In this document: one piece after another, positions 46,179-55,367 of the stretch
Layout of the letters: each line of letters opens with the position of its first letter
Position numbering within the stretch: position 1 is the stretch's first letter
Assembly: GCA_965221175.1 (NCBI GenBank)
Contig: OZ244867.1
Coordinates: 372,001 to 436,000 of the forward strand
Direction of reading: 5' to 3'
Length of the DNA: 64,000 bases
From: JAJDZL01 sp965221175
GTDB lineage: Bacteria > Pseudomonadota > Gammaproteobacteria > Arenicellales > JAJDZL01
The notes under the pieces: model-generated
Databases searched by the model: none
What the model was told of the DNA's origin: nothing
The model's input: only the letters and a program-made list of their open reading frames with translations
Position numbers and translations under genes: made by a program

Positions 46179-46427
46179 TTAACCTATTGCTGCCTTAACG
46201 TCGTCATCAGTAAAGTACCCGAGCAAGCATCGCATATGGCAACGTGCCAACATTCCAAAGCCGTCTATTTTGTCTCCAAGTTTTCGAGGAGCGCAAATTT
46301 GAGGAAGGTGAGCAGCTAACTTTCTAATTATCGCTTCAAGTCGGTTTTCAACATCAGATCATTTCCCACCTTTGCTGACTTGTTTAAAGTCTCGTTTGAA
46401 TCTTACAGCAATTTTGATTCTACGCAT
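46179..46427 (-). pseudogene. YafQ-like toxin gene with in-frame stop
   Basis: An 82-codon reading starts at ATG 46427 directly after the DinJ-like stop: MRRIKIAVRFKRDFKQVSKG, GK, then TGA at 46359..46361. It continues in the same frame as ENRLEAIIRKLAAHLPQICA, PRKLGDKIDGFGM and a terminal region to TAA at 46179. This matches YafQ/RelE-type mRNA interferases (FKRD-x-K-x-x-K-x-GK, then L-x-x-I-I-x-KL). The stop and degraded C-terminal catalytic region indicate a dead gene. Confidence 0.65.
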
Positions 46428-46610
46428 TCAAATTTTCGAACGACTCTTCGAAAGTATTGAGCGGTCTAAATCGTCATTTTCCAACTCTTGCATTACCGCA
46501 AGAGTTTCCGTATTTGGTTTTAACGAAACGAGCGGTAGTTGGCTTTCTGCTGCAATGCGGGTGAACAGCATTGGCATTCATCGACTTACAGAAACTTCAT
46601 TTGAATATTC
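46428..46610 (-). pseudogene. DinJ/RelB-like antitoxin gene with in-frame stop
   Basis: Reading leftward, NEVSVSR is followed by TGA (46578..46580) and then in the same frame MPMLFTRIAAESQLPLVSLK, PNTETLAVMQELE, to TGA at 46428..46430. The pattern (LS-x-S-D-A-I-x-M-L-x-TRIAAE-x-x-LP ... PN-x-ETL-x-AM-x-E) is that of DinJ/RelB antitoxins. The adjoining YafQ-like reading begins at the next base, the natural dinJ-yafQ order. The N-terminal third is not recognisable. Confidence 0.6.
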
Positions 46611-46698
46611 AAATTCGCCAATGTTCGAAATGATTCCTTCCGTACCCACCAATTCAATGGAATCTTTCGATTCAGTAAATACTTTGTGAATTCCAGTA

Positions 46699-49015
46699 AT
46701 TTCAGAACACGTGACATAGGTGAAGAGAATATCAATAAACATGCGGTTTGGCTTGCTTTTTTTGGAAAAATACGGCATAATTAGAATGATAGTGATTGTC
46801 TTTCCAAGTGCGGGTCTATGCCATGCTTCAATCGTGCCTGAACTTCCTCCCAGAACATGCCGAATTCATCAACGAGCACTGCGCCAAGGTGTGCGAAAAC
46901 GGCCGCGTGGCCATTCACAACGCCAGTGGCGTGATGCTGTCGTATCTTCAATCCGATGATTATGGGCGGCGCATGGCGATTGGCCTGCTGGCTGTGGAAC
47001 GGCTGGCCAATGCCGCGCAACTGTCCGATGCGTTTGGCGTTTCTCACAGCACCGTGTATCGTTATCAGAGGTGCTATCGAGAAGACGGCGTCAGCGGATT
47101 GTCGCACCAGCGAAGCGCCCGCGGGGGTTATAAGCTCAAGGGCGAGAAACTGCTTGAGGCACAGCGGCTTTTGGATCAGGGTGAATCGGCGCGTGCCACG
47201 GCGCGGGCGATTGGGGTTTCTCGCATGGCGATCGATTATGCATTGAAACAGGGCACTGTGCGGCGCCGTGCGATAGCCCGAGAAACGGCTGGGACTGGAT
47301 CGCAGCCCTCGGCACGTTCGAGAACCGATGCGGGTTGTGGCGGTGGCATCGGCGTGAAACGCACCACAGAACGACTGTTGGCGCAGTCTGGCAAGCTGCA
47401 CGAGGCAGCGGTCTGTTTTGAAGCCGCACAGTCGGTTGCCGCCGGGGGTGTGCTGATCGCCTTGCCGGCATTGCTGGAGCAGGGCTTGCTGGAAGTCGGC
47501 GAGTCGGTATACGGTGCGCTGCAGAATGGTTTTTTCGGTTTGCGGCACGTGTTGCTGACCCTGGCGCTGATGGCGTTGCTGCGGATTCGCAATCCGGAAC
47601 AGCTCAAAGCGCACGCACCGGGTGAACTGGGACTGTTGCTGGGACTGGATCGGGCACCGGAGCGCAAAACGCTGCGGCGCAAGATCAAGGAGATCGCCGG
47701 GCGCGGTTTGGCGCGCACGCTGGCGGCTCGATTGGCCCGGCACTGGGCCAAAGTGCAGCCTGAAACGCTGGCTTACCTGTATGTAGATGGACACGTACGT
47801 CCCTATCATGGATCCAAACATCAGTTGCCGAAAGCCCACGTTGCACGTCGCCGGCTGTGCATGGATGCCACCACCGACACCTGGGTCAACGATGCCGAAG
47901 CGCAACCGTGGCTGTTCGTCACCGCGGAAGCCAACGACAGCCTGCTTTCGATGCTCAATGAGCGGATTCTGCCGGCGGTGCGCGAGCATGTCGGAGCGCA
48001 TCGAACCGTGACCCTGATCTTTGACCGCGAGGGCTGGAGTCCGCACAATTTCAGCGATTGGCAGCAACACGGATTCGATGTCATGACCTATCGCAAGGGT
48101 CGCTATCCGATGTGGCCGCAAGAAGAATTCATCGGTGTTTGCGATATTCGCAATCGGCAAGAGTATTGGCTGGCGGAACGCAACATCCGAGTCGGCGCCG
48201 GGGTGCGCTTTGCGATGCGTGAGGTGCGTCGGCTACGCGTCGGCGGTCATCAGACATCGATCGTGACGACCCGCACCGATCTGCCGATTCTGGAAGTCGC
48301 CTCCAGAATGTTCGCACGCTGGCGACAGGAGAATTTCTTTCGCTACATGCGCCACGAGTTTGCGCTGGATCATTTGTGCACCTACGATGTGGAAACAGCC
48401 GACCCCCAGCGTCTCAAGCCCAATCCGCAACTGAAAGACATGAAAAAGCAACTGAGCAGGCTGCAGCGGCAACTGACCAAGCTCCAGGCCCGCTATGTCA
48501 AAGTCGATTTGAAGCAAGCCAAAGATGCAGCCCGCAAAACCGACACGCTCGTCCATGAAATTCAGCAGATCGAACAAGCCATCGAGGATCACAAAGCGCA
48601 AGTCAAGGCGATGCCGCAGCGAGTCGCCGTCGGTGAAACGCTGCCGCCACAACAGGTGGTGCAGCTTGAAACCGAACGCAAAATCCTCACAGATGTCATC
48701 AAAATGATCGCCTATCGAACCGAAAGCGCATTGCTGCCACAGATCACGCTGGCGCATTCATCGGCGTTGGACGAAGGACGTGCTTTTCTCAAAGCAGTGT
48801 TCCACACACCGGTCGATCTGCTGCCGTGCGAACAACGCAAACAGCTGGTGGTACGCTTTCACTCCATGGCGCATCCGCGCTTCAATAAAGCGTTGCATGA
48901 TCTATGCGAGTGTGCAACTCTGCAGCGAACAATTTACCCCGGAACTGATTTGCGAATGGTCTACGAAGCGCCAATTGTCGCATATCAATCCTGACTATGT
49001 CACGAGTTCTGAATT
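46699..49015 (+). mobile_element. Insertion sequence, copy 2 (identical to copy 1)
   Basis: Second copy of the 2.3-kb element, same orientation, offset 26,102 bp from copy 1. All six reading frames give the same proteins, so it is (nearly) identical at the base level. The same 21-bp inverted repeats bound it, again flanked by TA on both sides. It sits between the dead DinJ/YafQ-like pair and a dead nuclease-like gene. Confidence 0.93.
46796..48994 (+). CDS. Transposase of IS copy 2 (732 codons)
   Basis: Same protein as the transposase at 20694..22892, with helix-turn-helix N terminus, DDE core and coiled-coil C terminus intact. It is therefore likely functional. TTG start (ATG 46823 as an alternative). 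Confidence 0.9.
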   Translation: MSFQVRVYAMLQSCLNFLPEHAEFINEHCAKVCENGRVAIHNASGVMLSYLQSDDYGRRMAIGLLAVERLANAAQLSDAFGVSHSTVYRYQRCYREDGVSGLSHQRSARGGYKLKGEKLLEAQRLLDQGESARATARAIGVSRMAIDYALKQGTVRRRAIARETAGTGSQPSARSRTDAGCGGGIGVKRTTERLLAQSGKLHEAAVCFEAAQSVAAGGVLIALPALLEQGLLEVGESVYGALQNGFFGLRHVLLTLALMALLRIRNPEQLKAHAPGELGLLLGLDRAPERKTLRRKIKEIAGRGLARTLAARLARHWAKVQPETLAYLYVDGHVRPYHGSKHQLPKAHVARRRLCMDATTDTWVNDAEAQPWLFVTAEANDSLLSMLNERILPAVREHVGAHRTVTLIFDREGWSPHNFSDWQQHGFDVMTYRKGRYPMWPQEEFIGVCDIRNRQEYWLAERNIRVGAGVRFAMREVRRLRVGGHQTSIVTTRTDLPILEVASRMFARWRQENFFRYMRHEFALDHLCTYDVETADPQRLKPNPQLKDMKKQLSRLQRQLTKLQARYVKVDLKQAKDAARKTDTLVHEIQQIEQAIEDHKAQVKAMPQRVAVGETLPPQQVVQLETERKILTDVIKMIAYRTESALLPQITLAHSSALDEGRAFLKAVFHTPVDLLPCEQRKQLVVRFHSMAHPRFNKALHDLCECATLQRTIYPGTDLRMVYEAPIVAYQS

Positions 49016-49418
49016 TAGAACAGCGACTAAGCTATAAAAAAAGTAGTGGTTATGGGCAGTTTGTGGTTTTCAAATTAAATTTTCAATTTGTTGACTTCTT
49101 TCATCTCCCATTAAGAAAAGTAGTGCCTGTCCAACCCTCTCCTTTTCAAATTTAGGTTATTGAGACAAGAAAATTGACTCGAGAGCGTCTGTTCTGCCTT
49201 ATAGTACAGTTCGTTCAATACAACACAATAAGGCTGAATAGACATATGTAAACAGTCGATTATGTTCTCAAAATGCTCGCTCTGGGGTTTGACGAATAGA
49301 TGGTTGAGCCAATATTCGCAACAGCAATCAAGGAGAGGCGGTTCAGAAACAAAAAATTGTGTCGACTTCTAGGAGGTAACCCTACACACCCTACACATTC
49401 ATGAAATTTGGTTATGAC
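49016..49418. other. Region right of IS copy 2, no supported gene
   Basis: AT-rich sequence with only short frames. One plus-strand reading near 49260-49375 (MLALGFDE, stop, MVEPIFATAIKERRFRNKK) has the look of decayed coding sequence but no family I recognise. No RNA gene seen. Confidence 0.35.
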
Positions 49419-49949
49419 TCATTCGTGGTTAATTGGAACTATTTCCCACCCCTGATTGTGATTACGGCCAATCCAATGGTAAAAATTGTTCGCGTGGTTT
49501 GGAAAATGATCATTAATATAATTTTGCAATGTCATCGCATTCACCCCTGGCGCTGGGTGGTCCGCGACTATAACAAAGTGAAGTCGGCAATTAGTGTCAA
49601 TTTGATTTGTCCCTGCCCAATTTCCGGTAAACGGGTCTAAAGATACTGGGTACCGATTATTATTAGCTTCAACGTAGCCGATTCATTTTTCTACATCACA
49701 CTGCCAATCATAAGAATTCATGAATTTGAGTTCGAAAATATCAGTGATCAATTCATTTTCGACAATTACGAGATCAGGTTTCTTCGTCCCATCACCTAAT
49801 TGCCAAGTTGGTTCGGCAATAACAATAACATTAACATTTGGAAATGTGGTACGAAGTTTATGGTAAAGTAGCGCTTGTAAGGTTTTCTCAGAAACGACAA
49901 ATCCTCCGAGATATTCGTTTTCAACTTGCAACCAAATATCCTCTAACAA
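49419..49949 (-). pseudogene. PD-(D/E)XK nuclease-like gene interrupted by TGA
   Basis: A 176-codon frame with a single in-frame TGA at 49683..49685. The first 88 codons contain LQALLYHKLRTTFPNVNVIV and KKPDLVIVENELITDIFELK, the PD ... E-x-K pattern of restriction-type nuclease cores. After the stop the same frame continues 87 codons (YPVSLDPFTGNWAGTN, LHFVIVADHPAPG, NNFYHWIGRNHNQGWE). The smooth continuation on both sides shows one former gene of unknown exact role, disabled by a point mutation. Confidence 0.55.
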
Positions 49950-50287
49950 TTGAATTCTCCTGCGTTGAAGTTAGAAAAGTTAAGTTCATAAAATTTTACT
50001 GGATATAAAACCATGTTGTCCGTAATTGCTTTTGTTGAAGATAAATCATTTTATCGTGTAAAGATTTGATTCGAAAATTCTCCCCAAATTCCACTATTCA
50101 AACACACTGAGTCCACTCGGTAAACCGTAAGATATTGCCCAACGAAAAAGTCTCAAGTCTCTTCAAATTGCAGAATCTGCAACAATCGGTTATATACTTT
50201 ATTCTTGAATCAACAATTTTCAATCGGTTCTGCAACACGCAGAGTGAATGATAGAAAAATTCTTCAAACCTGGTACAGACCGTATTA
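49950..50287. other. hrcA upstream region
   Basis: AT-rich leader upstream of hrcA. A CTTGAA at about 50202 could be part of a heat-shock promoter, but no matching -10 follows at good spacing. No CIRCE inverted repeat (TTAGCACTC-N9-GAGTGCTAA) was found here. Confidence 0.4.
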
Positions 50288-51337
50288 ATGGCTGAGCTGA
50301 ATCTCGACGAAAGATCTGAAACGCTTCTACGAATGCTGATTGCGCGATTTATCGATCAGGGCCATCCTGTCGGTTCGCGAACGCTTTCTCACGAACCAGG
50401 TTTGCACCTCAGCGCAGCGACAATTCGCAATGTGATGGCTGACTTGGAAGAAATGGGACTGATCCAGTCACCTCATACTTCTGCTGGGAGAGTCCCAACA
50501 CCTCTTGGATATCGGTTGTTCATTGATTCTCTGTTAACGATCAGGCCACTGAGAAGAGCGAAAACAGAAGAGATCAAATACCGGCTCAATGAAGAGAATG
50601 ACGCCAAGGAGTTGATGACGGCTGCATCGAATCTGCTGTCGGAAGTCACGCAGTTTGCAGGCGTTGTATTCTTGCCGAACACATCCACAGCCAAATTTCG
50701 ACAGATTGAATTTGTCAGCCTGTCCAGCAATCGGGTGCTTGTAATTCTGATCACCGAAGACGGCCAAGTTCAGAACCGCGTCATACCCAATGGTCGCGAT
50801 TATTCGGCGTCGGAGTTGACTGAAGCGGCCAATTTCTTTAATCAGACTTATCGCGGCAAACCGCTGTCCACTGTAAGGGCAAATTTGCTTAACGAAATGA
50901 AGCGTGACAGCGAGCAGATCAATAAGTTGATGCAGACTGCCATTACCATTGCCAATCGTGTATTTGACCGCGACGAGAATTTAGAAGAAGATGTTGTGGT
51001 TAGCGGCGAAGCGAATTTACTGAATGTGCCGGATTTTGCTGCAATTGAAAAAATCCGGAAGATTTTTGAAACTTTCAAGACACGACACTCTTTGCTGAAT
51101 CTGCTTGATCAGAGCATCAGAGCGAGAGGCGTTTCCATATTCATCGGCACAGAATCCGGTTATGAAGGATTGGATGACTGCAGTGTCATCACGGCTCCTT
51201 ACGAAGTCGAAGGGCAGAGTCTGGGTGCAATTGGCGTCATCGGGCCGACTCGGATGCCATATGATCGTGTCATTCCTATAGTTGATGTAACTGCGAAGAT
51301 GCTGGGCAATGCGCTCGCCCATCTAAATCAGGACTAA
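50288..51337 (+). CDS. hrcA: Heat-inducible transcription repressor HrcA
   Basis: A 349-residue repressor that normally binds CIRCE operators of chaperone genes. The N-terminal winged helix (LLRMLIARFIDQGHPVGSRT, then LSAATIRNVMADLEEMGLIQ, HTSAGRVPTPLGYR) and the C-terminal dimerisation/IDD region are complete. It heads hrcA-grpE-dnaK-dnaJ. No CIRCE was recognised near hrcA, grpE or dnaK, so its operator may be divergent or lie before groESL outside the window. Confidence 0.94.
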   Translation: MAELNLDERSETLLRMLIARFIDQGHPVGSRTLSHEPGLHLSAATIRNVMADLEEMGLIQSPHTSAGRVPTPLGYRLFIDSLLTIRPLRRAKTEEIKYRLNEENDAKELMTAASNLLSEVTQFAGVVFLPNTSTAKFRQIEFVSLSSNRVLVILITEDGQVQNRVIPNGRDYSASELTEAANFFNQTYRGKPLSTVRANLLNEMKRDSEQINKLMQTAITIANRVFDRDENLEEDVVVSGEANLLNVPDFAAIEKIRKIFETFKTRHSLLNLLDQSIRARGVSIFIGTESGYEGLDDCSVITAPYEVEGQSLGAIGVIGPTRMPYDRVIPIVDVTAKMLGNALAHLNQD

Positions 51338-51359
51338 GCGGAAATTCACTAACCCCTCC

Positions 51360-51387
51360 TTGAAATAATTTGTGGCGTTCTTATCTA
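51360..51387 (+). promoter_or_regulatory. Candidate promoter upstream of grpE
   Basis: TTGAAA at 51360..51365, 16 bp and TATCTA at 51382..51387 resemble a sigma-70 promoter. The preceding C (CTTGAAA) also fits a heat-shock sigma -35, but the -10 is not CCCCAT-like. It would drive grpE-dnaK-dnaJ separately from hrcA. Confidence 0.3.
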
Positions 51388-51438
51388 TGGCTCTGGTTAC
51401 CGAGCCAATCGGAGAATTGGTGTCGCATAGGATAAATT

Positions 51439-52134
51439 ATGGCTAGAAAAAAATCTCCAAAAGACAAAATCGAAAACGGCAACGAGAATCTGGAAGCCCA
51501 AGAGAAGCAACCGACGATGAATGGCGATGCTGGTAACGGGGCTAACTGCGGAATCGTAGAAGAAGCATCCGAGGAAGGTTTGTCGGCGAAATCTCTCGAA
51601 GGAATCTATGAAGAACTTGAGTTGCAAAAAAAAGACATAGCAGACCAGAAAGACAAATATCTTCGCTTGATGGCGGATTACGACAACTTCCGCAAACGCT
51701 ATGATATGGAAATCGAAAGAGCGCGGAAGTTCGGAATCGATCAGTTTGCTCGGGCTATGCTGGATGTCATGGAAAGCCTGGACAAGGCGTGCGAGATCGA
51801 ACATTTGGAAAATTTGGAAGCCACCGTCAGTGCGATTCAGGAAGGCGTTGAGTTGACGCGAAAACAGTTGCAGAGTGCATTCAAGAGTTTCTACATCGAG
51901 GAGATCGATCCGCAGCCCGGTACTCCATTTGACGCGAAGTTTCATCAAGCGATGACGATGCTGCCAAATGCGGAAATTCCACCCAATCACATTTCTGAAG
52001 TTTTCCGCAAAGGGTACCGGTTGCATGACAGGTTGTTGCGTCCCGCAATGGTCATCGTCGCTTCTGCTGTGAAAGATGACGTTGAATCAGAAAATACGAA
52101 CGAATTCGAGCCAAATGATTCGGAAAACTCTTGA
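51439..52134 (+). CDS. grpE: Nucleotide exchange factor GrpE
   Basis: A 231-residue cochaperone that releases ADP from DnaK. A charged N-terminal extension is followed by the long dimerising helix (YDNFRKRYDMEIERARKFGI near residue 78) and the C-terminal beta-domain (FDAKFHQAMTMLPNAEIPPN near 157, RKGYRLHDRLLRPAMVIVA). It starts 101 bp after hrcA and ends 63 bp before dnaK. Confidence 0.96.
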   Translation: MARKKSPKDKIENGNENLEAQEKQPTMNGDAGNGANCGIVEEASEEGLSAKSLEGIYEELELQKKDIADQKDKYLRLMADYDNFRKRYDMEIERARKFGIDQFARAMLDVMESLDKACEIEHLENLEATVSAIQEGVELTRKQLQSAFKSFYIEEIDPQPGTPFDAKFHQAMTMLPNAEIPPNHISEVFRKGYRLHDRLLRPAMVIVASAVKDDVESENTNEFEPNDSENS

Positions 52135-52197
52135 TTTTTTGATCATAGAGCATATTTTTATTAGCAACGAATATTACATTTAATCTAGGAGCTGAAC

Positions 52198-54129
52198 ATG
52201 TCAAAAATAATCGGCATTGATTTGGGTACGACGAACTCATGTGTGTCGGTCTATGAGGGAGGTAACACCGCCAAAATCATCGAGAATCAGGAAGGTGATC
52301 GAACGACACCTTCAATCGTTGCTTATACCGACGATGGTGAAGTGCTGGTGGGTCAGTCCGCCAAACGACAGGCTGTTACCAATCCTTTCAACACACTATT
52401 TGCAGTCAAGCGTCTGATCGGACGGAAATTCTCGGAGGACGTCGTCCAGCAGGATTTGGATCTGATGCCTTATAAGATCATCAAGGCAAGTAACGGTGAT
52501 GCCTGGGTTCAGGTGGGAGACAATGAACTCGCACCTCCAGAAGTTGCCGCGCGCATTTTGCAGAAACTGAAGCAGACAGCCGAAGACTACCTTGGCACCG
52601 AAGTCACAGGTGCTGTAATTACAGTACCTGCCTATTTCAATGATTCTCAGCGACAGGCGACCAAGGATGCCGGCAAGATTGCAGGACTGGACGTCAAGCG
52701 GATTATTAACGAACCCACGGCAGCAGCATTGGCCTATGGATTGGACAAGCAGGAAGGCGATCGCAAAATCGCGGTCTATGACCTTGGCGGCGGAACGTTT
52801 GATATTTCAATCATTGAAATTGCCGAAGTGGACGGCGAACATCAATTTGAAGTGCTTTCAACCAATGGTGATACTTTCTTGGGCGGTGAGGATTTTGACC
52901 GACGAGTGATTGATTACCTTGCGGATGAATTCAAGAAGGATCAGGGTATGGACCTGCGAGGTGACCCGCTCGCCATGCAGAGACTCAAGGAAGGCGCTGA
53001 GAAAGCAAAGATTGAGTTGTCTTCCAGCACTCAGACCGAAGTCAATCTGCCTTACATCACGGCTGACCAGGCTGGCCCGAAACACCTGAACTACAAGTTG
53101 ACCAGAGCCAAGATTGAGGCGTTGGTAGACGATCTGGTGGCTAGAACAGTTGGACCTTGCAAGACTGCGCTGAAAGATGCTGGCTTGTCTGCCAAAGAAA
53201 TTGATCATGTCATTCTGGTTGGCGGTCAGACTCGCATGCCGAAAGTTCAGGAAACTGTCGCGAAGACATTCGGTAAGGAAGCGCGCAAGGATGTCAATCC
53301 GGATGAAGCGGTCGCAGCTGGTGCCGCCATTCAAGGTGGTGTTTTAGGCGGCGACGTAAAAGACGTATTGCTTTTGGATGTAACGCCGCTATCCCTTGGA
53401 ATTGAGACACTTGGTGGAGTAATGACGAAGTTGATTCAGAAAAACACCACCATTCCAACCAAGGAAACTCAAACGTTTTCAACCGCGGATGATAACCAGA
53501 CCGCAGTAACCGTGCATGTACTTCAGGGTGAGCGGGATATGGCCCAGCACAATAAGTCGCTCGGGCGATTCGACCTTACGAATATCCCGACCGCGCCAAG
53601 AGGTGTACCGCAGATCGAGGTGACATTCGACATTGATGCGAATGGAATCATGCATGTCTCCGCCAAAGACAAGGCGACCGGTAAAGAGAATCGAATCGAA
53701 ATCAAGTCCAGCTCCGGACTGGATGAATCCGAGATTGAACGCATGGTTCGCGAGGCTGAGGAACATGCAGATGAAGACCGGCAGATGAGAGAGAAAGCTG
53801 AAGCCAAAAATCAGGCCGAAGGTTTGATTCATTCTGTACGCAAAACCGTCAGCGAACTAGGCGATAAAGCCGAGGAATCAGAAAAAGCGACGATCGAATC
53901 GGCAATCTCCGACCTCGAGTCTGCGATCAATGCGGATGCGAGCACCGATGAAATTCGATCCAAGACTGAGGCATTGGCCAACGCGAGTCACTCGCTTGCA
54001 GCGAAAGCTTACAGCGAAGCATCAGTACAAGCGGAAGCTAGTCCAGACTCTGCGCCTGAATCAGCTGGCGATAGCGATGTCGTCGACGCTGATTTTGAAG
54101 AAGTTACCGATGACGAGAAGCGCAACTGA
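52198..54129 (+). CDS. dnaK: Chaperone DnaK (Hsp70)
   Basis: A 643-residue Hsp70 of normal length. The nucleotide-binding domain starts IIGIDLGTTNSCVSVYEGG, with YDLGGGTFDISIIEI near residue 194 and VGGQTRMPKVQ near 340. The linker DVLLLDVTPLSLGIETLGG is near 388, then the substrate domain and lid, with the C-terminal DSDVVDADFEEV tail. CTAGGAG gives a good ribosome binding site before ATG 52198. Confidence 0.98.
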   Translation: MSKIIGIDLGTTNSCVSVYEGGNTAKIIENQEGDRTTPSIVAYTDDGEVLVGQSAKRQAVTNPFNTLFAVKRLIGRKFSEDVVQQDLDLMPYKIIKASNGDAWVQVGDNELAPPEVAARILQKLKQTAEDYLGTEVTGAVITVPAYFNDSQRQATKDAGKIAGLDVKRIINEPTAAALAYGLDKQEGDRKIAVYDLGGGTFDISIIEIAEVDGEHQFEVLSTNGDTFLGGEDFDRRVIDYLADEFKKDQGMDLRGDPLAMQRLKEGAEKAKIELSSSTQTEVNLPYITADQAGPKHLNYKLTRAKIEALVDDLVARTVGPCKTALKDAGLSAKEIDHVILVGGQTRMPKVQETVAKTFGKEARKDVNPDEAVAAGAAIQGGVLGGDVKDVLLLDVTPLSLGIETLGGVMTKLIQKNTTIPTKETQTFSTADDNQTAVTVHVLQGERDMAQHNKSLGRFDLTNIPTAPRGVPQIEVTFDIDANGIMHVSAKDKATGKENRIEIKSSSGLDESEIERMVREAEEHADEDRQMREKAEAKNQAEGLIHSVRKTVSELGDKAEESEKATIESAISDLESAINADASTDEIRSKTEALANASHSLAAKAYSEASVQAEASPDSAPESAGDSDVVDADFEEVTDDEKRN

Positions 54130-54178
54130 TGTCGAACCCTTGATTTTGACAGCCACTGCTACCTATCACTAAAACACT

Positions 54179-55303
54179 ATGTCTAAACGTGATTACTATG
54201 ATGTACTTGGTGTTCAGAGGGATGCCTCCGAGAGTGACGTCAAGCGCGCATATCGACGTTTAGCCATGAATTACCATCCTGACCGGAATCAGGATGATGC
54301 GAAAGACGCAGAAGTCAAATTCAAGGAGGCAAAAGAGGCTTACGAAGTTTTATCCAATTCGGAATCTCGCGAGCGATACGATCGATTTGGTCATGAAGGC
54401 CTGGAAGGTTTGTCGGGCGCTAGATATTCCAGCGAGGAAGGGTTTGGCGATATATTCGGCGACATCTTCAGCGATATATTTGGAGCTGGCCGTCAGCCGA
54501 ATCGACCGGCTCAGGGTTCCAATCTACGATACACGCTGGATTTGGATTTGGAAGATGCGGTGCGCGGCATCGAGACCGAAATCAGTGTACCAAGGATGGT
54601 TGGCTGCGATGAGTGCGACGGCAGTGGTGCCAGAAAAGGCACCACACCAACAACCTGCAGTACCTGCGGCGGGCATGGACAAGTAAGAATTCAGCAGCTT
54701 GCATTTTCGCTGCAGCAGACCTGTCCCAAGTGCCATGGACAAGGAACTGTGATCACAGACCCATGTCACAAATGCAGAGGGCAAGGACGGGTGCAGGAAA
54801 CAACGCGCTTGTCAGTGCATATTCCTGCCGGCATTGATCATGGCAATCAGGTCAGAATTCCGGGCAAGGGGGAAGCCGGTCGTGGTGGAATTCCGCCGGG
54901 CGATCTATTTGTTCAAATTCGAATCCATCCACATTCAATCTTTGAACGCGACGGCGATAACGTGTACTGTGAAATTCCGGTCAGCTTTGCAACTGCTGCT
55001 CTTGGCGGGACGGTTGAAATTCCGACTCTGGACGGTCGTGCAAATCTAAAAGTTCATCCTGAGACGCAGACTGGCAAACTCATGCGGTTGCGAGGAAAGG
55101 GGATACGTAGTGTTCGATCGCATGTGGCAGGTGATCTGTTTTGCAAGTTGATTGTTGAAACTCCGGTTGGTCTGACGCAGAAGCAGAAAGAACTGCTTGA
55201 GGACTTCGACAATCTCGTCGTTAAAGGCGGTGCGCGCCATACTCCTAGCGTCAGCAACTGGACGCAGCGAATCAAGTCATTTTGGGAAAAACTCGCCGCT
55301 TGA
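54179..55303 (+). CDS. dnaJ: Chaperone DnaJ (Hsp40)
   Basis: A 374-residue type I J-protein that stimulates DnaK. J-domain with HPD (NYHPDRNQ near residue 31), a Gly/Phe region with IFGDIFSDIFGAG, four zinc-finger repeats (CDECDGSG, CSTCGGHG, CPKCHGQG, CHKCRGQG near 140-205) and the C-terminal substrate-binding domains. It begins 49 bp after dnaK and closes the chaperone operon. Confidence 0.98.
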   Translation: MSKRDYYDVLGVQRDASESDVKRAYRRLAMNYHPDRNQDDAKDAEVKFKEAKEAYEVLSNSESRERYDRFGHEGLEGLSGARYSSEEGFGDIFGDIFSDIFGAGRQPNRPAQGSNLRYTLDLDLEDAVRGIETEISVPRMVGCDECDGSGARKGTTPTTCSTCGGHGQVRIQQLAFSLQQTCPKCHGQGTVITDPCHKCRGQGRVQETTRLSVHIPAGIDHGNQVRIPGKGEAGRGGIPPGDLFVQIRIHPHSIFERDGDNVYCEIPVSFATAALGGTVEIPTLDGRANLKVHPETQTGKLMRLRGKGIRSVRSHVAGDLFCKLIVETPVGLTQKQKELLEDFDNLVVKGGARHTPSVSNWTQRIKSFWEKLAA

Positions 55304-55367
55304 GTTCTGTCATACTAGGCCACGGGTGCGACTAGCGCACATCAAAATTGCCGGATACCGGATATTC

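Noticed and set aside
46578..46778. 66-codon minus-strand gene starting inside IS copy 2
   Set aside because: Its start is IS sequence; the useful part is the beginning of the dead DinJ-like frame.
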